This document shows, in pieces, positions 10,102-19,505 of a stretch of 39,879 nt of DNA (the stretch's first letter is position 1; each line of letters starts with the position of its first letter). The notes below the pieces were generated by a model. It was not told the DNA's origin, searched no databases, and saw nothing but the letters and a program-made list of their open reading frames with translations. Both the position numbers and the translations under genes were made by a program. Source of the DNA: an uncultured Marixanthomonas sp. (GTDB lineage Bacteria > Bacteroidota > Bacteroidia > Flavobacteriales > Flavobacteriaceae). The DNA lies in the NCBI GenBank assembly GCA_913057965.1, contig CAJXPE010000002.1:1-39879 (forward strand), given 5' to 3'.

Positions 10102-10843
10102 TACCTGTATTGTTATTCCTTGTTATAATGAGGAAAAACGAATGGAAACTTTAAAAGAAGAGTATGTATCGTTTTTAGAAAATAATAGCGAAACAACTAT
10201 TTGTTTTGTGGATGATGGATCAAAAGATAATACCTTAAATGTATTACTTGATTTTAAAAACAAACAGCCAAATAACATTAAAATAATACCATTAAAAAAC
10301 AATCAAGGAAAAGCCGAAGCGGTAAGGAGAGGAATGGTATATTGTAGTGAAAACGTAAACTCAAAATATATTTCTTTTTTAGATGCAGACTTATCAACTA
10401 GTCTTCAAGAGTGTTTAAGGCTTAAACAAATTCTTATAAACAATATAGATGTGTGTTTTGTTTTTGGATCTAGGATAGCCAAAGTAGGCTCTACCATTGA
10501 GATAGACTATTTCAGGTTTCTAGTAGGAAGAATAATCGCAACTTTTATATCGAAAATATTACAACTCAAAGTATATGATACCCAATGCGGCTGTAAGGTG
10601 TTTAAAGGGGATATTGTTCCTCAGTTATTTAAAGAATCATTTACCTCAAAATGGTTGTTTGATGTAGAACTTTTTTTTAGAATGTATAAATTATACGGAA
10701 AAAAAGAGGCTGTTGCAAAAATGAAAGAAGTTCCCTTAGATTCTTGGATTGATCCAGGCGGATCAAAAGTTAGTTTCACATATTTTTTTAGACTTTGGAT
10801 CGATTTATACAAAATTAAGAGTAGATATTTACAGTATAGATAA
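10094..10843 (+). CDS. GT2, dolichyl-phosphate sugar synthase-like
   Basis: CIVIPCYNEEKRMET, VDDGSKDNT, FLDADLST, DTQCGCKVFKGD; 8-nt overlap with upstream GT-C gene. Confidence 0.85.
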   Translation: MIDTCIVIPCYNEEKRMETLKEEYVSFLENNSETTICFVDDGSKDNTLNVLLDFKNKQPNNIKIIPLKNNQGKAEAVRRGMVYCSENVNSKYISFLDADLSTSLQECLRLKQILINNIDVCFVFGSRIAKVGSTIEIDYFRFLVGRIIATFISKILQLKVYDTQCGCKVFKGDIVPQLFKESFTSKWLFDVELFFRMYKLYGKKEAVAKMKEVPLDSWIDPGGSKVSFTYFFRLWIDLYKIKSRYLQYR

Positions 10844-10912
10844 TATGCTTTTAGCTTATACACTTTTGTCATATTTTTAAGTATCTTCAACTCATAAAAA
10901 GGATTACTTTGT

Positions 10913-12124
10913 ATGAAAGTTCTACTTAGTGCTATTTACCCGTATATCTATCTGTTATTGTTTTTTACAATACCTTTTGATGAGTACACTCGGGCATTGC
11001 CCAATATATTACTACTCATTTTAGTTTTAACCTTTCCTTTTATTGTAAAAAAAGAAGACTTTAAAAAAATTAAAAGCATTGCAATATTAATTTTCTTTGG
11101 GTTTTGTCTCTATCTTTTATTTAATTCACTTTTAAAGACTAGCCTACAAGAAGACTTTACAGTTATAAAAAAAGTGCTTTTAAGCTTAGGGCTTGTCATA
11201 CTTTATATTCCGGTTCAAGATTTTGAAAAAATAAAAAAAGCAATAGTACTCTCTTCGTTGGCCGCCATTGTGTTTTCGGTGATTAATATTGTTGTGTTAA
11301 CCAATACGATAAACGATTTCCATTTTGGGAGCTCTCCTATAGTTATCGAAGCTTTGCTTATAGACAGGCTGTATTTAGGGTTTTTATGTGTATTGAGTAT
11401 TTTGGTGTCTTATAGTTTATTAAAAGAAAACTACCATCCTGTAAACCGATATTATCTGGCCAACATTATTATAAACAGCTTATTTTTATTTTTAATAGCT
11501 TCAAAAGTTTCCATATTACTCCTTGCTTTATTAATACTGCTTAGGCAGTTGTATAGAAAAAATAAAAAAGTCGGCATCTCGATTGTCATACTTACGGTAT
11601 TGATTATTTCTTCTCTCTTTATTTTGGCAATAAAAAGCAATGAAGACAAAAAGGAGTCAGCATTTTTACAGAACTTTATTACAAATACAACCACATGGGA
11701 AGTTCGCTCCATAACGTGGCAATGTGCGTTTAATGTTATCGAAAACCATACGGTTAATTGGAAAGGGTTTGGTTTTTATGGTACTAAAAACCAAATGGTT
11801 TCGTGTTATCAAGACACGATACAAAACGAGTATAAAAAAAATCAATTTATATCAAAACGGTACAATACCCATAATCAATTTCTAGACTTTTATTTAAGCA
11901 CAGGAATACTTGGGTTTTTATTATTTGGTGCTCTCATTCTAGTCCTTTTTATTAAAAATAGAAAAAGCTTTTTTTACACCGCCCTTTTAGCCTCTTTAGT
12001 ACTGTATTGTATGGTCGAAAATGTATTTCAAAGACAAATGGGTGCTTATTATATTGGGTTTATCCTCATCATATTATTGTCTAATAAAAGTGTTGTACAA
12101 AACAAAATTATAAATGAGGAGTAA
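10913..12124 (+). CDS. O-antigen ligase family (Wzy/WaaL-like) membrane protein
   Basis: Multi-TM, THNQFLDFYLSTGILGFLLFGALI motif. Confidence 0.78.
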   Translation: MKVLLSAIYPYIYLLLFFTIPFDEYTRALPNILLLILVLTFPFIVKKEDFKKIKSIAILIFFGFCLYLLFNSLLKTSLQEDFTVIKKVLLSLGLVILYIPVQDFEKIKKAIVLSSLAAIVFSVINIVVLTNTINDFHFGSSPIVIEALLIDRLYLGFLCVLSILVSYSLLKENYHPVNRYYLANIIINSLFLFLIASKVSILLLALLILLRQLYRKNKKVGISIVILTVLIISSLFILAIKSNEDKKESAFLQNFITNTTTWEVRSITWQCAFNVIENHTVNWKGFGFYGTKNQMVSCYQDTIQNEYKKNQFISKRYNTHNQFLDFYLSTGILGFLLFGALILVLFIKNRKSFFYTALLASLVLYCMVENVFQRQMGAYYIGFILIILLSNKSVVQNKIINEE

Positions 12125-12139
12125 AATGCTAGCAAATTG

Positions 12140-12147
12140 TATTTTTG
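12140..12147 (+). promoter_or_regulatory. Candidate Bacteroidota -7 promoter element (TATTTTTG) for ugd
   Basis: Perfect TAnnTTTG; 26 nt upstream of ATG at 12174. Confidence 0.5.
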
Positions 12148-12173
12148 CTTTCTTAAAATTAAGCTATTAAAAC

Positions 12174-13475
12174 ATGAAAATAACAGTTGTAGGAACAGGT
12201 TATGTAGGTCTCGTGACCGGAACATGCCTTGCCGAAACCGGAAATGAAGTAATATGTGTTGATATTGACAAGGAAAAGGTCAATGCTATGCGAAACGGTA
12301 CGGTTCCTATCTACGAACCGCATTTAGATGTTCTTTTTGAACGTAATATAGAAGCCAACCGCCTTCAATTTACCACGTCTTTAGATGAAGGGCTGGAACA
12401 CGGTGAGATTGTATTTTTAGCATTACCTACTCCCGAAGATGAAGATGGCTCTGCGGACCTTTCATATGTATTAAATGTTGCTGAAGAAATAGGACAGAAA
12501 ATAAAAACCTATAAAGTAATCGTCGATAAAAGCACGGTACCCGTTGGGACAGCCGAAAAAGTACAGGCGATCATTGCCAAAAATGCTAGTTGCGATTTCG
12601 ATGTGGTTTCAAATCCAGAATTTTTGAGAGAAGGCTTTGCCGTGGACGACTTTTTAAAACCCGAACGTATTGTTATTGGTTCAAGTAGTGAAAGAGCGAC
12701 AGCGTTAATGCAAAAATTATATGCGCCCTTTGTTCGTTCTGGAAATCCAATTATTGTCATGGATGAAAAATCGGCAGAATTGACCAAATACGCCGCCAAT
12801 TCTTTTTTAGCAACCAAGATTACGTTTATGAACGAGATTGCTAATTACTGTGAAAAAGTAGGTGCAGACGTCGATAAAGTTCGCGCTGGTATGGGAACCG
12901 ATTCCCGAATAGGAAAACGATTTCTATTTCCTGGGATTGGCTATGGTGGCTCATGTTTTCCTAAAGATGTAAAAGCCCTTCAAAAAGCAGGAAAGAATGA
13001 AAACTATGATTTTAAGATATTAAATTCCGTTATTGAAGTAAATAAAAATCAAAAAACAATCCTACTTCCAAAAATTGAAGCACATTTTAATGGAGACCTA
13101 AACGGAAAACAAATTGCCATTTGGGGACTGGCTTTTAAACCTGAAACCGATGATGTGCGCGAAGCACCAGCTATCGACATGATGAATGGACTGCTTGAAA
13201 AAGGGGCGAAACTGACTGTTTTTGATCCTGAGGCAATGCCGAATATAAAAAAACAATTTGGTGATAAACTAAAGTATGCAGACTCCATGTACCAAGCCTT
13301 AGAAGGGGCTGAGGTATTATTAATTTGTACAGAGTGGAGTATTTTCAGAACACCCAATTTCAGTAAAATAAAAGAACAATTAAAGAGTCCAGTTATTTTT
13401 GACGGAAGGAATTTGTATCATGTTGAAGATGTTAAAAATGAAGGCTTTACCTATATTTCCATAGGAAGAAACTAA
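12174..13475 (+). CDS. ugd: UDP-glucose 6-dehydrogenase
   Basis: [57 protein letters not shown]. Confidence 0.96.
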   Translation: MKITVVGTGYVGLVTGTCLAETGNEVICVDIDKEKVNAMRNGTVPIYEPHLDVLFERNIEANRLQFTTSLDEGLEHGEIVFLALPTPEDEDGSADLSYVLNVAEEIGQKIKTYKVIVDKSTVPVGTAEKVQAIIAKNASCDFDVVSNPEFLREGFAVDDFLKPERIVIGSSSERATALMQKLYAPFVRSGNPIIVMDEKSAELTKYAANSFLATKITFMNEIANYCEKVGADVDKVRAGMGTDSRIGKRFLFPGIGYGGSCFPKDVKALQKAGKNENYDFKILNSVIEVNKNQKTILLPKIEAHFNGDLNGKQIAIWGLAFKPETDDVREAPAIDMMNGLLEKGAKLTVFDPEAMPNIKKQFGDKLKYADSMYQALEGAEVLLICTEWSIFRTPNFSKIKEQLKSPVIFDGRNLYHVEDVKNEGFTYISIGRN

Positions 13476-13481
13476 AACGAG

Positions 13482-14468
13482 ATGAAAAAGATATTAATTA
13501 CTGGTGCCGCAGGTTTTTTGGGATCCCATCTATGCGATCGATTCATCGCAGAAGGATTTAAAGTAATAGGGATGGACAACCTTATTACGGGTGACCTAAA
13601 AAACATTGAACATCTTTTTCAAAATAAAAACTTCCATTTTTATCATCACGACGTTACTACATTTGTTCACGTGCCTGGCGATGTAGATTATATTTTACAT
13701 TTTGCTTCACCAGCTAGTCCTATTGATTATTTAAAAATCCCGATTCAAACCCTTAAAGTAGGCTCTTTGGGCACACATAACCTGCTTGGGTTAGCAAAAG
13801 AGAAAAACGCCAGAATTCTTATTGCCTCTACTTCCGAAGTTTATGGAGATCCGTTGGTGCATCCACAAAATGAGGAATACTACGGAAATGTCAACACCAT
13901 TGGCCCCAGAGGCGTGTACGATGAAGCAAAGCGGTTTCAGGAGTCTATAACGATGGCATATCACCGTTTTCACGGCTTAGAGACTAGAATTGCCCGAATT
14001 TTTAATACCTACGGCCCTAGAATGCGATTAAACGACGGTCGCGTAATACCGGCGTTTATAGGACAGGCGCTACGAGGTGAAGATTTAACGGTATTTGGAG
14101 ACGGTTCTCAAACACGCTCTTTTTGCTACGTAGATGATCAAGTTGAAGGTCTTTATAGGTTGTTAATGAGTGATTACGCATTACCGGTTAATATTGGTAA
14201 CCCCCATGAGATAAGTATTTTAGACTTTGCCGAAGAAATAATTAAGCTAACTGGAACCCAACAAAAAATTATTAATAAACCGTTGCCGAAAGACGATCCC
14301 ATGCAACGGCAACCAGATATTACAAAAGCACAAGAAATATTGGGATGGCAACCTAAAGTTTCTAGAGAAGAAGGATTAAAAACCACCTTTAAATATTTCA
14401 AGGGATTTTCAAAAGAAGAACTGTTTAAAAGCGAACACAAAAACTTTTCAAAGCATATTAGAAAATAA
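13482..14468 (+). CDS. UDP-glucuronate decarboxylase (UXS; SDR family)
   Basis: [53 protein letters not shown]; adjacent to ugd. Confidence 0.93.
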   Translation: MKKILITGAAGFLGSHLCDRFIAEGFKVIGMDNLITGDLKNIEHLFQNKNFHFYHHDVTTFVHVPGDVDYILHFASPASPIDYLKIPIQTLKVGSLGTHNLLGLAKEKNARILIASTSEVYGDPLVHPQNEEYYGNVNTIGPRGVYDEAKRFQESITMAYHRFHGLETRIARIFNTYGPRMRLNDGRVIPAFIGQALRGEDLTVFGDGSQTRSFCYVDDQVEGLYRLLMSDYALPVNIGNPHEISILDFAEEIIKLTGTQQKIINKPLPKDDPMQRQPDITKAQEILGWQPKVSREEGLKTTFKYFKGFSKEELFKSEHKNFSKHIRK

Positions 14469-14470
14469 AA

Positions 14471-15826
14471 ATGATTTTTAAAAGTGGAAGATATTCAGGC
14501 TATTTAAGGCCTATAACCTATGTGATTGATCTATTGATCATTCACCTATGGGCGTATTGTTTTTTCTCTGAAACATACGATATCATCAACTTTATAGCTT
14601 TTGTTACATTAGGATGGATTATACTTTCCTTAAAATCAAGTTTTTATGAAATCTATCGCTTTACCCATGTTGCAAAAATCATGTCGCTCATAGGCAAGCA
14701 ATCCATTATTTTCTTCTTAATCGTATTTTCTTATTTCGGAATTTTTATTGAAGAAAACCAAAACACATTTGTAGCATTAAATTATGTGCTTTTAGCAATG
14801 ACCTGTATTACCATTGTAAAATTCACCATATATTTTCTACTTAAAAAATATCGGTTATTAACAGGGGGTAATTACAGAAAAGTGGTAATCATCGGCTTAA
14901 ATAAGAAAACAGATCTGCTGCGAAAATTTTTCTCCGATAACCCAGAGTATGGCTATCATCTTGAAAAATCGTTTAACCTCAAAGGGCCTAATAAAAGCTC
15001 TATTGAAGAATGTATAGAATTTATAAACGCTAATAATATTGATGAGATTTACTCCTCTGTTGCAGAAGTAAATAATAAAGAGCTTATTCAACTAATTGAT
15101 TTTGTAGATAACAACCTAAAAACCTTAAAATTTCTTCCAGATAATAAGGAAATTTATAGTAAAAAATTAGATTTTAGTTATTACGGCGTGTTACCCATTT
15201 TATCATTGCGTAAAATTCCAATCGACGAGCCATTTAATCAATTTATAAAAAGGGGTTTTGATATCCTTTTATCTATTCTTGTAATTGTTGGCATCTTATC
15301 TTGGCTTACACCAATTTTGGCTATTTTCATTAAATTAGGGTCAAAAGGCCCCGTTTTTTTCAAGCAAAAGCGGAATGGATTGGACTATGAGGAGTTTTTT
15401 TGTTACAAGTTTCGGTCTATGAAACCAAACCCTATGGCGCATTTGCATCAAATTAAAAAAGGGGATAAAAGGGTTACTTGGATTGGTAGAATACTCCGTA
15501 AAACCAGTATAGACGAGATGCCGCAATTTATTAATGTCCTTAAAGGCGAAATGTCTGTCGTGGGTCCACGTCCCCACATGGTTAGTCACACGCATATGTA
15601 TGCTGGGCGTATTGACAAATTTATGGTTCGTCATTTTATAAAACCTGGAATCACTGGTTTAGCTCAAGTAAGCGGATATCGTGGAGAAGTGGAAAATGAG
15701 AATGACATTATTAATCGAGTTAAATACGATATTTTTTATCTAGAAAACTGGTCGTTATTCTTAGATCTTAAAATTGTTTTTCAAACCATCTACAATGCCA
15801 TAAAGGGCGACAAAAAAGCATATTAA
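14471..15826 (+). CDS. Undecaprenyl-phosphate sugar phosphotransferase (WcaJ/bacterial sugar transferase family)
   Basis: N-terminal TM region and CoA-binding-like domain; KRGFDILLS, FFKQKRNGLDYEEFFCYKFRSMK, TSIDEMPQFINVLKGEMSVVGPRPHM. Confidence 0.93.
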   Translation: MIFKSGRYSGYLRPITYVIDLLIIHLWAYCFFSETYDIINFIAFVTLGWIILSLKSSFYEIYRFTHVAKIMSLIGKQSIIFFLIVFSYFGIFIEENQNTFVALNYVLLAMTCITIVKFTIYFLLKKYRLLTGGNYRKVVIIGLNKKTDLLRKFFSDNPEYGYHLEKSFNLKGPNKSSIEECIEFINANNIDEIYSSVAEVNNKELIQLIDFVDNNLKTLKFLPDNKEIYSKKLDFSYYGVLPILSLRKIPIDEPFNQFIKRGFDILLSILVIVGILSWLTPILAIFIKLGSKGPVFFKQKRNGLDYEEFFCYKFRSMKPNPMAHLHQIKKGDKRVTWIGRILRKTSIDEMPQFINVLKGEMSVVGPRPHMVSHTHMYAGRIDKFMVRHFIKPGITGLAQVSGYRGEVENENDIINRVKYDIFYLENWSLFLDLKIVFQTIYNAIKGDKKAY

Positions 15827-16986
15827 AGCTTTTCTATTACTTTAATAAAAATATCAAATTGAGTTTCAAAGTTAAATGCTTTTATGGCTTCTTCTTGCAC
15901 TCTTTTTTTCTGAAAAGTTTTCAGCTGAACTTCTGATAATTCTAAAATAAACTGCTGTAAAGCATTAAAATCTGAAACAGGAATGTTCCACCCTAACTGA
16001 TGTTTTTCAACAAGCTCCCCACCTTCTCCACCTGCAAAATAAAGAACAGGCAGTCCCAAACGAGTATATTCAAAAACTTTTGAAGGAACCGAGCCGTAAA
16101 TTCTATTGGTCAGCGGAATAAAAGCAAGGTCATACTGCTGTAGAGCTTTATGCAAATCATTTCGGTTTAATTCGCCGTGATAAAAAATATTCTTCTTTTG
16201 TACCCGTGAAATTTCTTCCGCTTCTGGTCCGGCTCCATACAGATGAAGTTCAACATGACTTGGCAGTTCTATTTTATTACGAATTTTAGTCAGTCCTTGT
16301 GCCACGCCTAATAATCCAGCATAAACAAGGGTAATGGGTTTTTTAATAGGTTTTTCAGGAACGGAAGGAGGCGTAAAATCTGGAATATTTCGGTATAAAA
16401 AAGTGGGGGTATTAGTAAGATTTTTTGCGTGTGTTAGAATTTCTTCAGATTGACCCACTAAAAGATTTGATTTCTGGTAGCAAAATCGCTCCATTTTCTC
16501 CAACATTGAATAATAGAATCCTTTTTGTAGTAAACCCATTTCCAACCCAGCCAGCGGCCAAAGATCTGAAACGTTTAAAATTCGTTTTTTGTCAAATAAC
16601 CAACTCCAAATAACAGCGGTAAAGCCAACAAAAACTGGAGAATATTGTATAAAAACCTTTTTTGGGGTTCTTTTAAATAAAAAAAAGAAAGACAAAGCAA
16701 TCGAAAATGAAACCATAGAAACCAAACGCAAAAACTTGTTTGAAGAGTTACTAGCCCATAACCACAGGCGATGTATTATCAAGCCTTCATCATTTTCTTT
16801 TTTATAGAGACTGTTTTTGTAGCCTTTAAATTTTTTTCCAGTTGGATAATTCGGCATTGGACAAACGATATGAACGGTAAAGCCCGATTTGTGTAGTGAC
16901 GTGGCCAATGTATGCATACGGTTAGATGCAGCTCCTTTTTCTGGAGGAAAGTAATTGGTAATCAGTAAAATTTCCTTAGTGTTCAT
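15823..16986 (-). CDS. Glycosyltransferase family 4 (WcaI/WbuB-like)
   Basis: MNTKEILLITNYFPPEKGAASNRMHTLA, PSKVFEYTRLGLPVLYFAGGEGGELVE; start taken at internal ATG (16986) rather than the ORF-track start. Confidence 0.87.
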   Translation of the reverse strand: MNTKEILLITNYFPPEKGAASNRMHTLATSLHKSGFTVHIVCPMPNYPTGKKFKGYKNSLYKKENDEGLIIHRLWLWASNSSNKFLRLVSMVSFSIALSFFFLFKRTPKKVFIQYSPVFVGFTAVIWSWLFDKKRILNVSDLWPLAGLEMGLLQKGFYYSMLEKMERFCYQKSNLLVGQSEEILTHAKNLTNTPTFLYRNIPDFTPPSVPEKPIKKPITLVYAGLLGVAQGLTKIRNKIELPSHVELHLYGAGPEAEEISRVQKKNIFYHGELNRNDLHKALQQYDLAFIPLTNRIYGSVPSKVFEYTRLGLPVLYFAGGEGGELVEKHQLGWNIPVSDFNALQQFILELSEVQLKTFQKKRVQEEAIKAFNFETQFDIFIKVIEKL

Positions 16987-18061
16987 AGCGACTGGCAATG
17001 ATTTCTACAATACGCTCTGCCGCGTGACCGTCCCATTTTGGAATTGGTTTATATTGAGGCCACTTTTTAGTTTTTAAATCTTTAAAAGCAGTATCAATTT
17101 TTTTGAAGTCATTCCCCACCAATCTATTTGTGCCCAATTCACAAGTTTCCGGTCGTTCGGTTGAATCTCTAAACGTCATACAAGGTACATTTAAAACGGA
17201 AGCTTCTTCCGTAATCCCACCCGAATCTGTTAGCACGGCTTTGGCATGTTTTATAAGGTATATAAATGATAAGTAGCTTTGTGGCTCTACACAATGTAGG
17301 TTTTTAAACGTAAGATTGGCAGCGTCTAACATATTTTGCGTGCGAGGATGTACCGGAAAAATAATCGGTATTCCATCAGATTTGGATACGATTTCTTTTA
17401 ATAAATCAGAAAAAGACCCCTTTGCATCCACATTAGAAGGTCTGTGTAATGTTAACACATAATATTGCTTTTCTTTAAGCTTTATATCATCCCAAAAATT
17501 TGGTTTTTTAATGTTGGGCAAATTTTTCTTCAGGGTATCTATCATGACATTTCCCACAAAAAAAATTCGGTTTTCAGGTACACCGGCGTGTCGTAAATTG
17601 CTATTGGCAGTTTCTGAGGTTGTAAAAAAATAATCGGTAATACTATCGGTGACCATTCTATTTATTTCTTCAGGCATTTTAAGGTCACCAGAGCGTATTC
17701 CAGCTTCAATATGAGCCACTTTTACATGCGCTTTTTTGGCAACAATAGCGCAGGCCATAGTTGAAGTTACATCACCTACAACCATTACAAGATCGCTTTT
17801 ATTTTCTGCTAATTCCTTTTCAAAACCAATCATTATTGCAGCCGTTTGGCTTGCTTGCGAACCACTTTTAACGTTGAGGTTTACATTGGGTTCAGGGATG
17901 TTTAATTCGTTAAAAAATGTTTCGCTCAGATTTTTGTTATAATGTTGGCCTGTATGTATAAGCCGGTATTGAAGAGCTTCATGATTTTCAATGGCGTGAA
18001 TTATAGGAGCTATTTTCATAAAGTTAGGTCGCGCTCCCGCTACAATGGTTATTTTCATCAT
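16976..18061 (-). CDS. wecB: UDP-N-acetylglucosamine 2-epimerase (non-hydrolysing)
   Basis: GARPNFMKIAPI, HTGQHY, VVGDVTSTMACAIVAKK, HIEAGIRSGD, LTDSGGITEEA. Confidence 0.93.
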   Translation of the reverse strand: MMKITIVAGARPNFMKIAPIIHAIENHEALQYRLIHTGQHYNKNLSETFFNELNIPEPNVNLNVKSGSQASQTAAIMIGFEKELAENKSDLVMVVGDVTSTMACAIVAKKAHVKVAHIEAGIRSGDLKMPEEINRMVTDSITDYFFTTSETANSNLRHAGVPENRIFFVGNVMIDTLKKNLPNIKKPNFWDDIKLKEKQYYVLTLHRPSNVDAKGSFSDLLKEIVSKSDGIPIIFPVHPRTQNMLDAANLTFKNLHCVEPQSYLSFIYLIKHAKAVLTDSGGITEEASVLNVPCMTFRDSTERPETCELGTNRLVGNDFKKIDTAFKDLKTKKWPQYKPIPKWDGHAAERIVEIIASRYEH

Positions 18062-18084
18062 GATATATTTCTAAGCAAGTAATT

Positions 18085-18092
18085 CAAAAGTA
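18085..18092 (-). promoter_or_regulatory. Candidate -7 element (TACTTTTG on minus strand) for the wecB-like gene
   Basis: Perfect TAnnTTTG on minus strand, 23 nt from start; half of a perfect inverted repeat (18085-18105). Confidence 0.4.
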
Positions 18093-18132
18093 CAAATTAC
18101 TTTTGCGCCTCTCTTAATTAATAGAAAACCTT

Positions 18133-19443
18133 TCAACTAAGTTTTGAAACAAACTGCTTTAATTTCCCACTTTGGCTACGTTTTAATGTTTTCACTCGTT
18201 TGTAAGTAATGTTGAGAGTGCTTTCAACGTATTTTGAGAGTGCTTTCTCGATGTTTTTAAGATTATCTGTGGTTAGTGCTTTCTCTGCAACATATACAAT
18301 TGTAAACGCATCTAAAGCAGTTTGTTCTATTACAAATTCTTTTACATTTCCATCTTCTTCAATTACGCTTTTTGTTACGTAATAAAAGGTATGACCAGGA
18401 ACTGTTTTTCCATCTTTTAAAATGGCATTATCGTTAGACCGCCCTATTAATCGCTTTAAAACAGGCTTTTTAGCAGTGGCATTTTCATCTAAAACTCCAA
18501 CGTCACCCACATCATACCGTATAAATGGATGGGCCTTGTTGTAAAGTGAGGTAACGACAATACGACCGCTTTCCCCCTTTTTAACAGGTTGGTTGCTTTC
18601 ATCTACAATTTCAATAAAAAGGGTTTCATTGTTTGCTTGAAATTCCCCGTCAGTATTGGTAAAAGCCAATAAATCAAGTTCGCTAGCACCATATTCGTTT
18701 ACAACTGGAACACCAAATTGTTTTTCTAACAATTTTTTATCGCTATCATACAGCATTTCGCTGGTAACAATACACGTTTTTAAGGTAGGGCAAATCGATT
18801 TTAATAGTACGTTTTTTTTCTGAAGGTATTTGGCGAATAAAACAATAGAACTTGTATGACCATTGATGTAATCAAACTTTTTTCTTCGGAAAACATTTAA
18901 AAATTCTTCCAGTTTTTCGTCGGAAAGATCAAAAATCGGAAACCGGTACCGGTTGCTCAACCTATCTTTTAACCGCTCTTTTTGATAGCCTTTTAAATCT
19001 AATGGGATACCATAAAAACGGGCTTGGAAAGAAGAGTCAAGATCAATTCCGTGCCAACCAAAACGATTTATAATTACGGCCCATGTCATGGCATGGCAAA
19101 ATTTGTCCTTTGCAAAAAACAACGGTGTTCCGCTAGAACCAGAGGTGTAACTGGTATAACTATTATGCTTTGAAAAACCGTGAGAAAGCCTTTTTTTTAT
19201 GGGAATTTGTATATCACTTTTCGTTAAAATGGGGATATCTTCCCATTTTTTAATAGCAGTATCGCCAATAAAAGATTGATAAAATGAATTTTCCCGCATA
19301 TGATAATCAAACATCTTTTGCCGGCTGTCTTTTACATAGGTTTCGTAGTCGGTTTCTGAAATCTGCTGAATCTCTCGTAACCGTTTTTTTGCTTCCCGAA
19401 TAGGAAACCCCTTTAACCGTAATGTAGTTTCAAATAAATTCAA
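18133..19443 (-). CDS. Phenylacetate-CoA ligase/CapK-like adenylate-forming enzyme
   Basis: SYTSYTSGSSGTPLFFAKD adenylation P-loop, NEYGASELDLLAF, FIRYDVGDVG, RLIGRSND. Confidence 0.85.
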   Translation of the reverse strand: MNLFETTLRLKGFPIREAKKRLREIQQISETDYETYVKDSRQKMFDYHMRENSFYQSFIGDTAIKKWEDIPILTKSDIQIPIKKRLSHGFSKHNSYTSYTSGSSGTPLFFAKDKFCHAMTWAVIINRFGWHGIDLDSSFQARFYGIPLDLKGYQKERLKDRLSNRYRFPIFDLSDEKLEEFLNVFRRKKFDYINGHTSSIVLFAKYLQKKNVLLKSICPTLKTCIVTSEMLYDSDKKLLEKQFGVPVVNEYGASELDLLAFTNTDGEFQANNETLFIEIVDESNQPVKKGESGRIVVTSLYNKAHPFIRYDVGDVGVLDENATAKKPVLKRLIGRSNDNAILKDGKTVPGHTFYYVTKSVIEEDGNVKEFVIEQTALDAFTIVYVAEKALTTDNLKNIEKALSKYVESTLNITYKRVKTLKRSQSGKLKQFVSKLS

Positions 19444-19476
19444 CCTAAAAAATTAGGGCTTCAAGTTACAAACAAT

Positions 19477-19484
19477 TATTTTTG
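19477..19484 (+). promoter_or_regulatory. Candidate -7 element (TATTTTTG) for purD
   Basis: Perfect TAnnTTTG 21 nt upstream of ATG 19506; overlaps the TTG start proposed by the ORF track. Confidence 0.5.
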
Positions 19485-19505
19485 AAGTCGAAAAAATTCC
19501 TTCCT

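Noticed and set aside
19441-19470. Third REP-like copy suggested by CAACC...GGGCTTC near the purD promoter
   Set aside because: Lacks TCGATA and CTCARCC arms and any palindromic core; chance similarity.
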